A stretch of DNA of 64,000 nucleotides, from positions 124,001 through 188,000 of the forward strand of contig CAVTSL010000005.1 in the NCBI GenBank assembly GCA_963737405.1. The letters are read 5' to 3'. The DNA comes from JACCTU01 sp963737405 (lineage in GTDB: Bacteria; Actinomycetota; Thermoleophilia; Gaiellales; Gaiellaceae). Below the pieces are notes generated by a model, which ran no database searches, had not been told where the DNA came from, and saw only the letters and a list, made by a program, of their open reading frames with translations. Made by a program: the position numbers and the translations under genes. Shown piece after piece: positions 52,115 through 60,959 of this stretch (positions are counted from its first letter, which is position 1; each line of letters begins with the position of its first letter).

Positions 52115-52839
52115 TCGAGTCCGTCCTCGTCACCGGCGGCACGCGCGGGATCGGCAAGGCGATCGCGCTGCGGCTCGTCGCGCTCGGCGCCAAGCGCGTC
52201 GCGGTCGGCTACCTGCGAAACGACCGCGCCGCGGAGCAGGCCGCGGAGGAGCTGCGCGCGGCAGGCGCCGAGCCGGTCCTCGTCCGCGGGAACGTCACCT
52301 CCGAGCGCGTGCTCGAGGAGGTCGCCGCGCTCGGGCCGCTCGACGTGCTCGTTCACAACGCCGCGAGCGGGGTGATCCGCCCCGCGCTCGAGACGACCGC
52401 GAAGCACTGGGAATGGACGATGACCGCGAACGCGCGTGCGCTGCTCGACCTCGCTCGGGTGTGCGCGCCGCAGATGCCGCGCGGCTCGTCGATCGTCGGC
52501 CTCTCGTCGCTCGGCGCGCAGCGCGTGCTCGACAACTACACCCTCGTCGGCACGTCGAAGGCGGCCCTCGAGTCGCTCGTCCGCTACCTCGCGGTCGAGC
52601 TCGCCCCGCAGGGGATCCGCGTCAACGCGGTGTCGGCCGGCGTCGTCGAGACCGGTGCCCTCGAGCACTTCCCCAACCGCGAGGAGATGCTCGAGCAAAG
52701 CGTGATGCGGACGCCGGCGGGCCGGATGGTCGAGCCGGCAGACGTCGCGGGCGCCGTCGCCTACCTCGTCTCACCCGAGGCCGAGATGGTGCGCGGGCAG
52801 ACGCTGATCGTCGACGGCGGGTTTTCGCTCGTCGTTTAG
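52084..52839 (+). CDS. fabL: FabL-like enoyl-[acyl-carrier-protein] reductase / SDR
   Basis: This short-chain dehydrogenase has the NADP motif VLVTGGTRGIGKAIA, a central LVHNAASGV and a catalytic region NYTLVGTSKAALESLVRYLA. The C-terminal part VSAGVVETGALEHFPNREE and AGRMVEPADVAGAVAYLVS closely follow Bacillus-type FabL (enoyl-ACP reductase III). It would reduce enoyl-ACP in fatty acid elongation with NADPH. The longest start is GTG at 52084 (251 residues), which overlaps the previous gene by 31 bases; a later CTG at 52111 would give a four-base overlap. Other SDR substrates are possible. Confidence 0.82.
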   Translation: MGSNPAAARLIESVLVTGGTRGIGKAIALRLVALGAKRVAVGYLRNDRAAEQAAEELRAAGAEPVLVRGNVTSERVLEEVAALGPLDVLVHNAASGVIRPALETTAKHWEWTMTANARALLDLARVCAPQMPRGSSIVGLSSLGAQRVLDNYTLVGTSKAALESLVRYLAVELAPQGIRVNAVSAGVVETGALEHFPNREEMLEQSVMRTPAGRMVEPADVAGAVAYLVSPEAEMVRGQTLIVDGGFSLVV

Positions 52840-52857
52840 GAGAGCTATCGTCGGCTC

Positions 52858-53484
52858 GTGGAGCCGACCGACGAGAACCTGCGCGCCTTCGAACAGGCGC
52901 ACCAACCCGTCGAGCGCGGCGAGACGTCGCTCCCGCCGCAGGTCCGCGAGTCGCTCGCCGACCTGAACGGGAAGCGCGTGCTCCACATCGGCGCGGGCTC
53001 GGGCGCCGCGACGGTCGAGTTCGTCGAGCTGGGCGCGAGCGTGACGGGCATCGATCCCTCCGAGGCCGCGCTCGAGCGGGCGCGCGAGCGGGCGCCGTCG
53101 GTGCTCTGGATCCACTCGGAGCTCGACACCGTGCCGAGCGAGCTCCAACGGGGGCGCTTCGACCTCGCCTACGCCGGCGTCGGAACCGTGCAGGGCGTCC
53201 GCGACCTCGACCTCCTCGCCGGCTCCATCGCGGCCTCGATGCGCGCCGGGGCCGACCTCTTGTTGTACGACGAGCACCCGGCCGCACTCTGCGTCGACGG
53301 CCTGATGCACTGGCGCGAGGACTACTTCGAGACGGGCTTTCACCGGCTCGGCCAGCTCGTCGGCGCCCTCGCGCGCCACGACCTGAGCGTTCGTGCGCTC
53401 GAGGAGTACCCGCCGGGGACGGGCTCGTTCCACGACGGGCGCGTGCCCGAGACGTTCCTCCTGCACGCGCGGAAGACCCGCTAG
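52858..53484 (+). CDS. Class I SAM-dependent methyltransferase
   Basis: This 208-residue protein has the SAM-binding motif VLHIGAGSGAATVEFVELGA and the acidic loop GIDPSEAALERARE. Motif post-II is FDLAYAGVGTV, and the C-terminal region DLLLYDEHPAALCVDGLMHW resembles small-molecule methyltransferases. The substrate is unknown. GTG at 52858 lies 19 bases after the fabL stop. Its TAG stop shares the palindrome CTAG with the stop of the convergent proline dehydrogenase. Confidence 0.8.
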   Translation: MEPTDENLRAFEQAHQPVERGETSLPPQVRESLADLNGKRVLHIGAGSGAATVEFVELGASVTGIDPSEAALERARERAPSVLWIHSELDTVPSELQRGRFDLAYAGVGTVQGVRDLDLLAGSIAASMRAGADLLLYDEHPAALCVDGLMHWREDYFETGFHRLGQLVGALARHDLSVRALEEYPPGTGSFHDGRVPETFLLHARKTR

Positions 53485-54386
53485 CCGGAGCCGTTGCGGC
53501 CGAGGATCCGGCCGAACGTGTCGGTCGCGACGTAGCCGGCGATCCGCGGGTTCTCCTGGAGCCGGCGGAGCGAGTACTCGTACCACTGGCGGCCGTACGG
53601 CACGTAGATCCGCAGCCGCTCTCCCCCGCGCACGAGCTCGTCGGCGAGCGACTCACGGACGCCGAGGAGCATCTGGAACTCGTACCCCTCGTTCGCGATC
53701 CGCTTCGCTTCGGAGATCAGGAACTCGTCGTGCGTCGCGACTCCGACGAACGACGCGGTCTCGAGCAGCGCCTCGAAGCAGCGGACGTAGTTGAGACGGA
53801 TCTCCTCGAAGCCGGTGAACGCGATCGCCTCGGGTTCGAGGTAGATCCCTTTGCAGATGCGCACGTTCGGGCGCAGGTCGGCGACTGCGGCGATGTCGTC
53901 GAGCGTGCGCCTGAGTCGCGCCTGCAGGACGACGCCGACGTTGTCGAGGCCCTGCTCGCGGAGCTCGCGGTACATGCGCAGCGTGTCGTCCGTCGTCGAG
54001 GCGTCCTCCATGTCGATCCGCACGAAGTTGTCGACCTCGGCGGCGTGGCGGACGACCGTCTCGAGGTTCGCCCGCGCGAGGTCGTAGCCGAGCTTGAGGC
54101 CGAGGCCGGTGGGCTTGATGCTGACGTTGGAGTCGAGGCCGCGGTCCTTGATCGCCTCGAAGACGTCGTGGTACGCGCGGACGATCTGACGGGCCTCTTC
54201 AGGCGTCGCGACCTCCTCGCCGAGGACGTCGATCGTCGCCGTCTTTCCCTCGGCGTTCAGCCGTGCGACGGTCTCGACCGCGTCGTCGAGCTCCTCGCCG
54301 GCGATGTAGCGATCGGCGATCCGGCGGACGACCGTCCTCGGAACGGCGGGGAGCAGGCGGACGAGCGCGCGGTCGAGGATGGCCAA
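53481..54386 (-). CDS. Proline dehydrogenase
   Basis: This 301-residue FAD enzyme oxidises proline to pyrroline-5-carboxylate. The barrel motifs are present: SNVSIKPTGLGLKLGYDLA, RIDMEDASTTDDTLRMYREL, VGVVLQARLRRTLDDI, RICKGIYLEPEAIAF, GVATHDEFLI and the C-terminal FAD/proline region YVPYGRQWYEYSLRRLQENP. It is the stand-alone monofunctional form; no P5C dehydrogenase gene is in the window. The TTG start at 54386 begins LAILDRALVRLLPAVP. It shares its last four bases with the convergent methyltransferase gene. Confidence 0.92.
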   Translation of the reverse strand: MAILDRALVRLLPAVPRTVVRRIADRYIAGEELDDAVETVARLNAEGKTATIDVLGEEVATPEEARQIVRAYHDVFEAIKDRGLDSNVSIKPTGLGLKLGYDLARANLETVVRHAAEVDNFVRIDMEDASTTDDTLRMYRELREQGLDNVGVVLQARLRRTLDDIAAVADLRPNVRICKGIYLEPEAIAFTGFEEIRLNYVRCFEALLETASFVGVATHDEFLISEAKRIANEGYEFQMLLGVRESLADELVRGGERLRIYVPYGRQWYEYSLRRLQENPRIAGYVATDTFGRILGRNGSG

Positions 54387-54464
54387 GCGCGCGGATTGTA
54401 GAGCCGGGAGACCCCTCGGACGAGTGACGCGCGTCCGGGGCCGCGGGCCGACCTTTCTAGGGTG

Positions 54465-55001
54465 ATGAAAGCGCTGAAGAAGCTGGCCGGCGTCGCGGTG
54501 ATCGCCGCTGTGGCGATGGCCGGCATGGCCGCGTCGGCCGCGCTCGCCCTCCAGCTGACGCACCCCTCCGCGGCACACGCCCGGCCGGCGCAGGCGGTCG
54601 CGGCGGCCCAGCTCGTCAGCGCGAAGCGCGTGCGCGCGCCGCATCCGTTCAACTCGCCCTGCCAGACCGCGAAGACCGAGGCCGACCTCGCCCTGTTGAC
54701 GGAGGACCTCACGAGCTTCGCCGGCATCCAGCACGCGGCGCGGCGCTCGATCGGGATCAACGTCCGCCTGCTCGTTGCGCTTCGCCGGACGGAGAAGACG
54801 GGCACGCTCGAGCGGCGGTTCCTCGCCCGGCTCGAAGCGAGCATCCAGGACGACCGCAAGAGCGTCGGGCTGCTCCGCGCCGGAGCCGATCGGAAGAAGC
54901 TGCGGGAGTGGCTCGTCCGCAACGACCGCGTGAACGCACAGCTGCGCGCGCTCGCTGGACGCTTCCACGCGCCCGAGTGCGTGGCCTACTTCGGGATGTA
55001 G
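54465..55001 (+). CDS. Small secreted helical protein of unknown function
   Basis: A signal peptide (about residues 1-28) is followed by a mature part of about 150 residues that is strongly helical and basic (LTEDLTSFAGIQHAARRSIG, LVALRRTEKTGTLERRFLAR, DRKSVGLLRAGADRKKLREW). Two Cys (SPCQT and PECVAY) may form a disulfide. I recognise no family. The ATG at 54465 directly follows a GTG. It converges on the glycoside-hydrolase-like gene with four bases between the stops. Confidence 0.6.
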   Translation: MKALKKLAGVAVIAAVAMAGMAASAALALQLTHPSAAHARPAQAVAAAQLVSAKRVRAPHPFNSPCQTAKTEADLALLTEDLTSFAGIQHAARRSIGINVRLLVALRRTEKTGTLERRFLARLEASIQDDRKSVGLLRAGADRKKLREWLVRNDRVNAQLRALAGRFHAPECVAYFGM

Positions 55002-55005
55002 CTCC

Positions 55006-56199
55006 CTACGGCTTCCGCGGCGGCAGCCAGATGAAGCCGCCCGAGAGCGTCGCCGCTTCCTTCTTCCGCAGCGCGACGCAGTCGACGTTGCGATGGCGCA
55101 CCTCGCGGATGACGCCGCGGAACGACGCGTAGGCGGGCTTCTTCGTCCCGTCGGCCCAGAGCAGCCCCGACTGCCAGCCGCCGAGGCCGCGCTCGTCGGT
55201 GAGAAGGAAGTTGAAGAACGACGCGACGTGCGGTTGGCAGTACGCGAGACGGATCGCGTCCACGAGCTGCACTGCGTGGAGCGCGTCCGAGCCGACGGTG
55301 CGGGCCCGCTCGACGCCGTTGTAGAGCGAGCGCTTCGACGACGAGATCGTCGTCTCGAAGCCGTCCTCGAGGTAGTAGATCCGCGCGCCGCGGCCGATCG
55401 TCGGCTGGTCGGTCCCGCCGAACGCGTCGGCGTACGCCGCGACCAGCTTGTCGTAGTCGCCCTGACCGATGGAGCCTGTGTTCGGGTGCCGTGCGAACGG
55501 GCTCTCGAGCGAGAAGTCGCCGTACGGATGATGGCCGACGTTGTCGAAGAGCGGGCGCGTGCGCGCCATCGCGCGGTATGCCTCGCCCAGCCTGCGCACG
55601 AAGAGGCCGGGCGAGTGGCTCGCGTTCGACGGGGCAAATGGGTTGTCGTTCCCGCGCGGGGAGGTGTCGGTCATGAGGTTCAGCTTCGGGCGGAGCGGCT
55701 TGAGCGCGTCGTAGCACTGCGCGAGCAGGTACGCATACTCGCGCGGTGCGACGCTCGCGCCGCCTTCGAACTGCGGCTGCCAGAAGTCGTTCGAGTTGAC
55801 CTCGTTCCAGATCGTGACGTCGTTGATCGTCGGATAGCGGACGAGTGCGTCGCGGACGTACGAGCAGAACTGCGTGCGCTCGGCGTCGGACTTCGGAGCC
55901 TCCTTCGCGGGTCCGGCGACGGTGAGCACGATCCGCATCGGGAACGTCGCGTTGACGATGCGGTTCATGACCACGATGTCGTTGCGCGTCAGCCTCGTGC
56001 TGCCGCGCCGCCACGTCAGCGGCACGCGAAGCGCGCCGATGCCGAGGTCTCGGAGGAGCGTCGTCGTCGGCTGGGGGTGCGCCGTCCACTTCAGCTGGTC
56101 GTCGACGATCCCGACGGCCAGGTCGGAGTCCGCCCGCGCGACGGGCGTGAGGGCGAGCGCAACGAGCGCGAGCAGGATTGGGCCGAGGAGCCGCGGCAC
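55006..56199 (-). CDS. Secreted clan-A glycoside-hydrolase-like protein
   Basis: This 397-residue exported protein has a signal peptide (1-23, ending PVARAD) and a TIM-barrel pattern. The strand-4 motif VTIWNEVNSNDFWQP carries a probable acid/base Glu, and YYLEDGFETTI carries a probable nucleophile Glu, as in clan GH-A families such as GH5 or GH39. FDNVGHHPYGDFSLESPFAR lies between them. The substrate is unknown, and the exact family cannot be set by eye. It is flanked by a convergent small secreted protein. Confidence 0.7.
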   Translation of the reverse strand: MPRLLGPILLALVALALTPVARADSDLAVGIVDDQLKWTAHPQPTTTLLRDLGIGALRVPLTWRRGSTRLTRNDIVVMNRIVNATFPMRIVLTVAGPAKEAPKSDAERTQFCSYVRDALVRYPTINDVTIWNEVNSNDFWQPQFEGGASVAPREYAYLLAQCYDALKPLRPKLNLMTDTSPRGNDNPFAPSNASHSPGLFVRRLGEAYRAMARTRPLFDNVGHHPYGDFSLESPFARHPNTGSIGQGDYDKLVAAYADAFGGTDQPTIGRGARIYYLEDGFETTISSSKRSLYNGVERARTVGSDALHAVQLVDAIRLAYCQPHVASFFNFLLTDERGLGGWQSGLLWADGTKKPAYASFRGVIREVRHRNVDCVALRKKEAATLSGGFIWLPPRKP

Positions 56200-56255
56200 C
56201 TGTCGAGTATCGGCAGGTCGGGGCTCGCGCCTGAACCCTTTCCGCTATCGCCTGG

Positions 56256-56552
56256 TCAGTGTTCGCGCATGAACCCCTGGCGCGCGGCGCTGACGAGCGC
56301 CACCGCCTCGGGGAAGAGGACCCGCATCGCGTCGCGGAGCGCGATCGCCTGCTCCTCCGGCGAGCCGGAGACGTTCATCTCCGAGATCGCCGACGCGGTC
56401 AGCTCGACCGCGGTGTTGAGCGTCAGCGTCGCGAACTGCTCGCGCTGGGCCTCCTGCACGGACTCCGCCTGCTGCTCGGCGAACTCACGCAGCCCGCGCA
56501 GCAGGTCTTCCGGGTCGCCGCCGAAGGGGAAACCGCCGAAACCGCCTTCCAT
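56256..56552 (-). CDS. Small hypothetical protein with Gly/Phe-rich start
   Basis: I do not recognise this 98-residue soluble protein. It begins MEGGFGGFPFGGDPEDLL and continues as a helical hairpin (LREFAEQQAESVQEAQREQF, then LNTAVELTASAISEMNVSGS). The start ATG at 56552 was chosen over the longer frame because the gene upstream ends four bases away. It is probably co-transcribed with the 183-residue hypothetical. Confidence 0.55.
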   Translation of the reverse strand: MEGGFGGFPFGGDPEDLLRGLREFAEQQAESVQEAQREQFATLTLNTAVELTASAISEMNVSGSPEEQAIALRDAMRVLFPEAVALVSAARQGFMREH

Positions 56553-56556
56553 GGCC

Positions 56557-57108
56557 TCACTGTAGCGGCCGCTTGTACCCCGACTCGACCTCACGCGTCA
56601 GCTCCTCCACCGCGCCGACCGCCTGCTGCATCGCCTCGGCGAACGGGGACGCTCCCGTGTCGCCGAGCGCGCGCTCCAGGCGGCGAGTGGCCGTCCCGAT
56701 CGCGTCGAGGTGGGCGGGCGTGGCCAGCCGCGGCGGCGCGCCGACCGCCGCCTCGAGCGCGAGCGCGGCCTCCTCGGCCTCGTCGATGCCGGGCGGGTTC
56801 TCGGTCAGCCTGAGCGCCACGAGCTGCGACCGGAGCTCGGAGAGGTCGCCCCCGCCCGCGCTCTCCTCCGCGAGCTCGCAGAGCGCCGCGATCGAGACGG
56901 CCTCGCGGACGCGGGCACGGCTCTCGACCGGCTCACCCGAGCCGTCGAGCGCGAGCCAGCGACGGCGCTCGCCGCCGTCGAACGAGCAGAGGTAGATCCG
57001 CTCGCCGGGCTCGGGCTCGGTCGGGAGCACGCCGGTCAACCGCTCGCCCGCGTCTGCGTGTTCCGCCGCGATCGCGGCGATGGCCTCGAGGTCCTCCGCG
57101 AGCTCCAC
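56557..57108 (-). CDS. Hypothetical protein
   Basis: This 183-residue acidic, mostly helical cytosolic protein has a short beta segment GERIYLCSFDGGERRRWLAL near residue 36. I know no family for it. It starts 14 bases from the divergent coiled-coil membrane protein gene and runs into the 98-residue gene after four bases. Both point to a small two-gene unit next to the xseAB genes. Confidence 0.6.
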   Translation of the reverse strand: MELAEDLEAIAAIAAEHADAGERLTGVLPTEPEPGERIYLCSFDGGERRRWLALDGSGEPVESRARVREAVSIAALCELAEESAGGGDLSELRSQLVALRLTENPPGIDEAEEAALALEAAVGAPPRLATPAHLDAIGTATRRLERALGDTGASPFAEAMQQAVGAVEELTREVESGYKRPLQ

Positions 57109-57122
57109 GACGGGAGCCTACG

Positions 57123-58456
57123 ATGGTCGCCGTGGCGGAGGGCTTCTCGATCGGCTTCGCCGTGGCGCTGCTCGTCGTCGGCGCCGCCTTCTATCTGGCC
57201 GCGAACGGCCGGCTGGCGAGGCGGACCGCCTCGATCGTCGCGGCGGTCATCGGCAGTGCCGCCGTCGCGGCGTGGATCGCGCTCGTCTTCGACCCAGACC
57301 TCGCGCTCGCGGTGGCGGCCGCCGGCCTGACCGCGTGCGCGCTCTCCATGTTCGCCGCCGTCGGGCTCTCCCGACTCGTGCGGCGCGGGCAGCAGCTCGA
57401 CGCGGACTACGCGCGCGCCGAGAAGCGGATCCGCACGATGATCGACAAGGAGGCGTCGGATCGTGCACTGGAGCTGGAGCGCACGCTCGCGCGCGCACGC
57501 GCCGACTCGATCTCGAAGCTCGCAGAGGAAGAGCGGAGGATCGGCGAGGAGCACCGGCGCGCGCTCATCGGGCGCGAGTCGAAGACGCGCGACGAGCTCG
57601 CCGCCGCGCTCAGCGCCGCGCAGCAGCAGGTCGAGCTCCGCTTCGTCGAGTGGTCGCAGGACCTCGACCGGATCCAGGAGCAGCTCGCGGCGCAGATCGC
57701 CCGCATCCCGGTCCGAAGCAGCGCGAGCTGGTCGCGCAGGTCGAGTCGCGGCTCACGGCGGACGCCGAGCGAATCCAGGCCGAGAGCGAAGAGCAGCGGG
57801 CGGCCGTCGCGCGGCTGCGGGAAGAGCTCGCACGCTCGATCGAGGAGGTCGCGCAGACCGCGAACGCCGAGCTCGAGTCCCAGGCGGCGGACCGGCGGCG
57901 CGCGCTGCACGAGGTCTCGGATCGACTGCAGCGTCGAGAGGAGGCGCTCCGCGAGCAGATCGAGCGCGAGGAGACGGAAGCGGCGCGGCGCATCACCGCG
58001 GGCTTCGCAGACATCGAGCGCCGCCAGCTCGAGCAGCTCCAGCGCGTGATCGACCGCGCGACGTCGGGATTCTCGGAGCTCGCGACGCAGCAGTTCGAGG
58101 ACGAGATCAAAGGTGCGCAGGAAGACGCCGCGCGGCGCCTCGCGCGTGAGCTCGAGCGTGCGGTCGCGTCGTTCGAGCGCGACGCCCGCGGCGTGCTCTC
58201 GGACCAGCTCGCGCAGATCGCCGACTCCGGCAGCCAGCGGCTCGAGAAGCGGCTCGGACAGATCGCGGCGGGGCTCGAGCGCCAGCGAGACGACGCCGTC
58301 GCGGCACTGGAGCGTCGCTTCGCGGAGATCGAGACGGAGAGCCGCGCGCGCGTGCAGTCGCTCATCGCGGAGGTCGACGCGGAGCGCACGGTGCTCGAGG
58401 CGCGGCTCCAGGAGCTCTCGCGGCGGATCGACGAGGCCTTCGCAAGGTCCCGTTAA
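57123..58456 (+). CDS. Membrane-anchored long coiled-coil protein, one frameshift
   Basis: Three N-terminal membrane segments (about residues 8-85) are followed by some 350 residues of coiled coil rich in Glu, Arg, Gln and Ala (ALELERTLARARADSISKLA, RLREELARSIEEVAQTANAE, ELERAVASFERDARGVLSDQ). The frame changes near 57708, where QIARI should continue with GPKQRELVAQVESRL; a missing C in a CCC run explains it. Repaired length is about 444 residues. No known family is evident. It could act as an envelope scaffold or a cytosolic rod fixed to the membrane. Confidence 0.65.
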
Positions 58457-58507
58457 CAATCAAACCGCGGCAGGGATCGTCTCAGTCACCGCGAACGGAG
58501 GCGGGCC

Positions 58508-58705
58508 ATGAGCGACACCGAGACCATCGAGAGGCAGAGCGACCGGGAGAAGGTCGAGAGCTGGCGGCTGCACGTCCTCATCGAGGCCGGATTCCCGCTC
58601 CCGCTCGCCGAGCGCATCGCCGCCAGCGAGGCTGACCTCCACCGCGCGGTCGGGCTCCTGCGCTCGGGCTGCTCGCCCCAGACCGCGGCCGAGATCCTGC
58701 TCTAG
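58508..58705 (+). CDS. Small conserved protein upstream of xseA
   Basis: This 65-residue soluble protein starts with ATG after GGAGG (58497). Its pattern WRLHVLIEAGFPLPLAERIA followed by DLHRAVGLLRSGCSPQTAAE suggests a small helical fold. Similar short proteins occur in actinobacteria, without known function. It lies 21 bases before xseA and may share its promoter. Confidence 0.65.
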   Translation: MSDTETIERQSDREKVESWRLHVLIEAGFPLPLAERIAASEADLHRAVGLLRSGCSPQTAAEILL

Positions 58706-58726
58706 CTTCGGGCTAGCATCGGCCTC

Positions 58727-59944
58727 GTGGCGAAGGTCGAGGCTCTCCAGTACGGCGATCGCAAGGTCTACAGCGTCTCGGCGTTCAACCGCGGCGTCGC
58801 GGACTGGATCTCCCGCCTCCCGACCGTCTGGATCGAGGGCGAGATCACCGAGCTCCGCCGCCACACCGGCTGGGCGAACGTCTTCTTCACGCTGAAGGAC
58901 CCGGCCGACGGCGCGTCTCTTCCGTGCTCGATCCCGCGCGGCCAGTTCGACGCGCTGCGGCTCGACCTCGAGGACGGCGAGCGCGCGCACGTCTACGGGA
59001 GGCCAGAGCTCTTCGCGGCGAAGGGCGAGTTCAAGCTGCGCGCGCTGACGCTCGAGCGCTTCGGCGAGGGAGACCACCTCGCCGCGCTGGAGCGGTTGAA
59101 GAAGAAGCTCGCCGGCGAAGGGCTCTTCGCAGAGTCGCGCAAGCGGCCGCTTCCGTTCCTCCCGCGGAAGATCGGGCTCGTCACGGGCAACGACGCCGCG
59201 GCGAAGCGCGACGTCATCACGGCCGTGACGACGCGGTTCCCACCGGCGCACGTCGTCGTCGCGGAGACGCTCGTCCAGGGCCCGCGCGCCGCGGCCGCGA
59301 TGGTTGCGTCGCTCTCGGAGATCTGCGAGGCCGGCGTCGACGTGATCGTGCTCGCACGCGGCGGCGGTAGCTTCGACGACCTGCTGCCGTTCAGCGACGA
59401 GCGACTCGTGCGCGCGGTCGCGGCGTGTCCCGTTCCCGTCGTGAGCGCCGTCGGGCACGAGCAGGACACGCCGCTCTGCGACCTCGCCGCCGATCGGCGG
59501 GCGTCGACGCCGACCGCCGCCGGACGCGTCGTCGTCCCGGACCTCGCGGAGCTGACCGCACGGCTCGACGGAGCGCGCACGGCGCTCCAGCGCGGTGTCC
59601 GTCGCAGGCTCGAGCGCGACCACGAGCGAACCGAGGCCCTGCGCGCGCGCCTGCGTCGCGCGCCCGGTCAGGCGCTCGAGCGCGAACGGCAACGCGTGGA
59701 CTCGCTCAACGAGCGGCTGCGGCGCGCACCTCTTCTTCTCGTCGAGCGAAAGCGCGCGGCGCTCGAGAACGCGACCGCCCGGCTCCGCGTGCTCTCCCCG
59801 AGCTCGACGCTCGGGCGCGGGTACGCGATCGTCCGCGGCGCCGACGGCATCGTCCGCGCGTCGCGCGACGTCGAGCCCGGATCCCACGTCGACGTCCAGC
59901 TGGCCGAAGGCGGCTTCGGCGCGCGCGTGGAGGAGACGCGTTGA
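58727..59944 (+). CDS. xseA: Exodeoxyribonuclease VII large subunit
   Basis: XseA with XseB degrades single-stranded DNA. The N-terminal OB fold reads VWIEGEITELRRHTGWANVF, and the catalytic domain has LPFLPRKIGLVTGNDAAAKR, VIVLARGGGSFDDLLPFSDE and GHEQDTPLCDLAADRRASTP. A coiled-coil arm (about 275-350) precedes the C-terminal SPSSTLGRGYAIVRG segment. The 405 residues are full length. The GTG start has no strong Shine-Dalgarno. Its stop overlaps xseB by four bases (TTGA). Confidence 0.95.
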   Translation: MAKVEALQYGDRKVYSVSAFNRGVADWISRLPTVWIEGEITELRRHTGWANVFFTLKDPADGASLPCSIPRGQFDALRLDLEDGERAHVYGRPELFAAKGEFKLRALTLERFGEGDHLAALERLKKKLAGEGLFAESRKRPLPFLPRKIGLVTGNDAAAKRDVITAVTTRFPPAHVVVAETLVQGPRAAAAMVASLSEICEAGVDVIVLARGGGSFDDLLPFSDERLVRAVAACPVPVVSAVGHEQDTPLCDLAADRRASTPTAAGRVVVPDLAELTARLDGARTALQRGVRRRLERDHERTEALRARLRRAPGQALERERQRVDSLNERLRRAPLLLVERKRAALENATARLRVLSPSSTLGRGYAIVRGADGIVRASRDVEPGSHVDVQLAEGGFGARVEETR

Positions 59945-60150
59945 ACGACCGGCCGAGCTTCGAGCAGGCGCAGAAGGAGCTCGAGCAGATCGTCGAGCGC
60001 CTCGAGCACGGCCAGGCGCCGCTCGACGAGGCGCTCGCGCTCTGGGAGCGCGGCGAGGAGCTCTACAAGCTCTGCCGGGAGCGCCTCGACACGGCGCAGG
60101 GCCGGATCGAAGAGCTGGCCAAGCGTGTCGACGAGTCACGGCCGGTATAG
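59941..60150 (+). CDS. xseB: Exodeoxyribonuclease VII small subunit
   Basis: This 69-residue protein has the full small-subunit pattern: SFEQAQKELEQIVERLEHGQ, then ALALWERGEELYKLCRERLD and AQGRIEEL. It binds XseA to form the exonuclease. The TTG start at 59941 is inside the xseA stop (TTGA). The longer open frame upstream is a shadow of xseA. The cyclic-nucleotide-binding gene follows after ten bases. Confidence 0.95.
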   Translation: MNDRPSFEQAQKELEQIVERLEHGQAPLDEALALWERGEELYKLCRERLDTAQGRIEELAKRVDESRPV

Positions 60151-60160
60151 GATCCGCGCC

Positions 60161-60565
60161 GTGGCGTCCGAGGCGACAGAGCTTCTTCAGCGCGTCCCGC
60201 TCTTCTCCGGGCTCGATCCGCGCGAGCTCGAGACGATCGCGCGGACCGTCCACGAGCGCACCTTCACGCCCGGCGAGACCGTCGCCGAGGAGAACCAGGG
60301 CGGCGTCGGCTTCTTCATCATCCGCGACGGCGAGGCGATCGTGACCGTCGGCGGGAACGAGGTCCGCCGTCTCCACCAGGGCGATCACTTCGGCGAGATC
60401 GCGCTCATCACCGAGGGGCCGCGCACCGCGACGGTGACCGCCGCCTCCGAGCTCCGCTGCTACGGCCTCACCCCGTGGGAGTTCCGCCCGCTGGTGCAGA
60501 CGAACGCGAATATCGCCTGGAAGATCCTCCAGGCGCTCGCGAAGCAAGTCGAGCAGCGTCACTAG
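60161..60565 (+). CDS. Cyclic nucleotide-binding (CAP-like) domain protein
   Basis: This 134-residue protein is a single cyclic-nucleotide-binding domain (LLQRVPLFSGLDPRELETIA, GGVGFFIIRDGEAIVTVGGN, GDHFGEIALITEGPRTATVT). There is no DNA-binding helix-turn-helix after it, so it is not a CRP-type regulator. The Glu and Arg of the phosphate-binding cassette (GEIALITEGPRTATV) are present, so ligand binding is plausible. The GTG start at 60161 is 10 bases after xseB. A GCGGCC/GGCCGC hairpin (60577-60593) follows. Confidence 0.8.
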   Translation: MASEATELLQRVPLFSGLDPRELETIARTVHERTFTPGETVAEENQGGVGFFIIRDGEAIVTVGGNEVRRLHQGDHFGEIALITEGPRTATVTAASELRCYGLTPWEFRPLVQTNANIAWKILQALAKQVEQRH

Positions 60566-60623
60566 AGCGGGTGATTGCGGCCTGCGCGGCCGCTTCCTAC
60601 GCTTCGCCCGAAAGGAGAACAGC

Positions 60624-60959
60624 ATGGCTGAGAGCCAGAGCCATGCGGCCGGGCAGCCCTATGCGGTGCGCGAGAGCTTGAAGCGCCACCCTGGGCTGGA
60701 CCTGGGACTCCGGGCCACCTGCGAGACGTTCATCGACGCCGTCGAGTACGCGTTCGACTTTCTCGACGAGCACGACCCTCAGCGCGAGGGTCGCGTGAGT
60801 GCGCTCGAGATCGTGCGGATGGCACGGGAGTCGAGCGAGACCGTCTGGCGCTACGAGCACGACGGCTCGCAAGACGGCCACCAGGATCCGAAGGAGCTGT
60901 GGGGCTTCGACATCGTCAAGTGGCGAGGTCCCCGGCACCCAGCCGCTCACCCAGCGTGA
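60624..60959 (+). CDS. Hypothetical protein
   Basis: I do not recognise this 111-residue soluble, acidic protein. GAAAGGAGA eight bases upstream supports the ATG. The centre (CETFIDAVEYAFDFLDEHDP, EGRVSALEIVRMARESSETV) is helical. Its last 44 bases overlap the 3' end of the convergent glycerate kinase gene, so the tail (GPRHPAAHPA) may be secondary. Confidence 0.6.
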   Translation: MAESQSHAAGQPYAVRESLKRHPGLDLGLRATCETFIDAVEYAFDFLDEHDPQREGRVSALEIVRMARESSETVWRYEHDGSQDGHQDPKELWGFDIVKWRGPRHPAAHPA

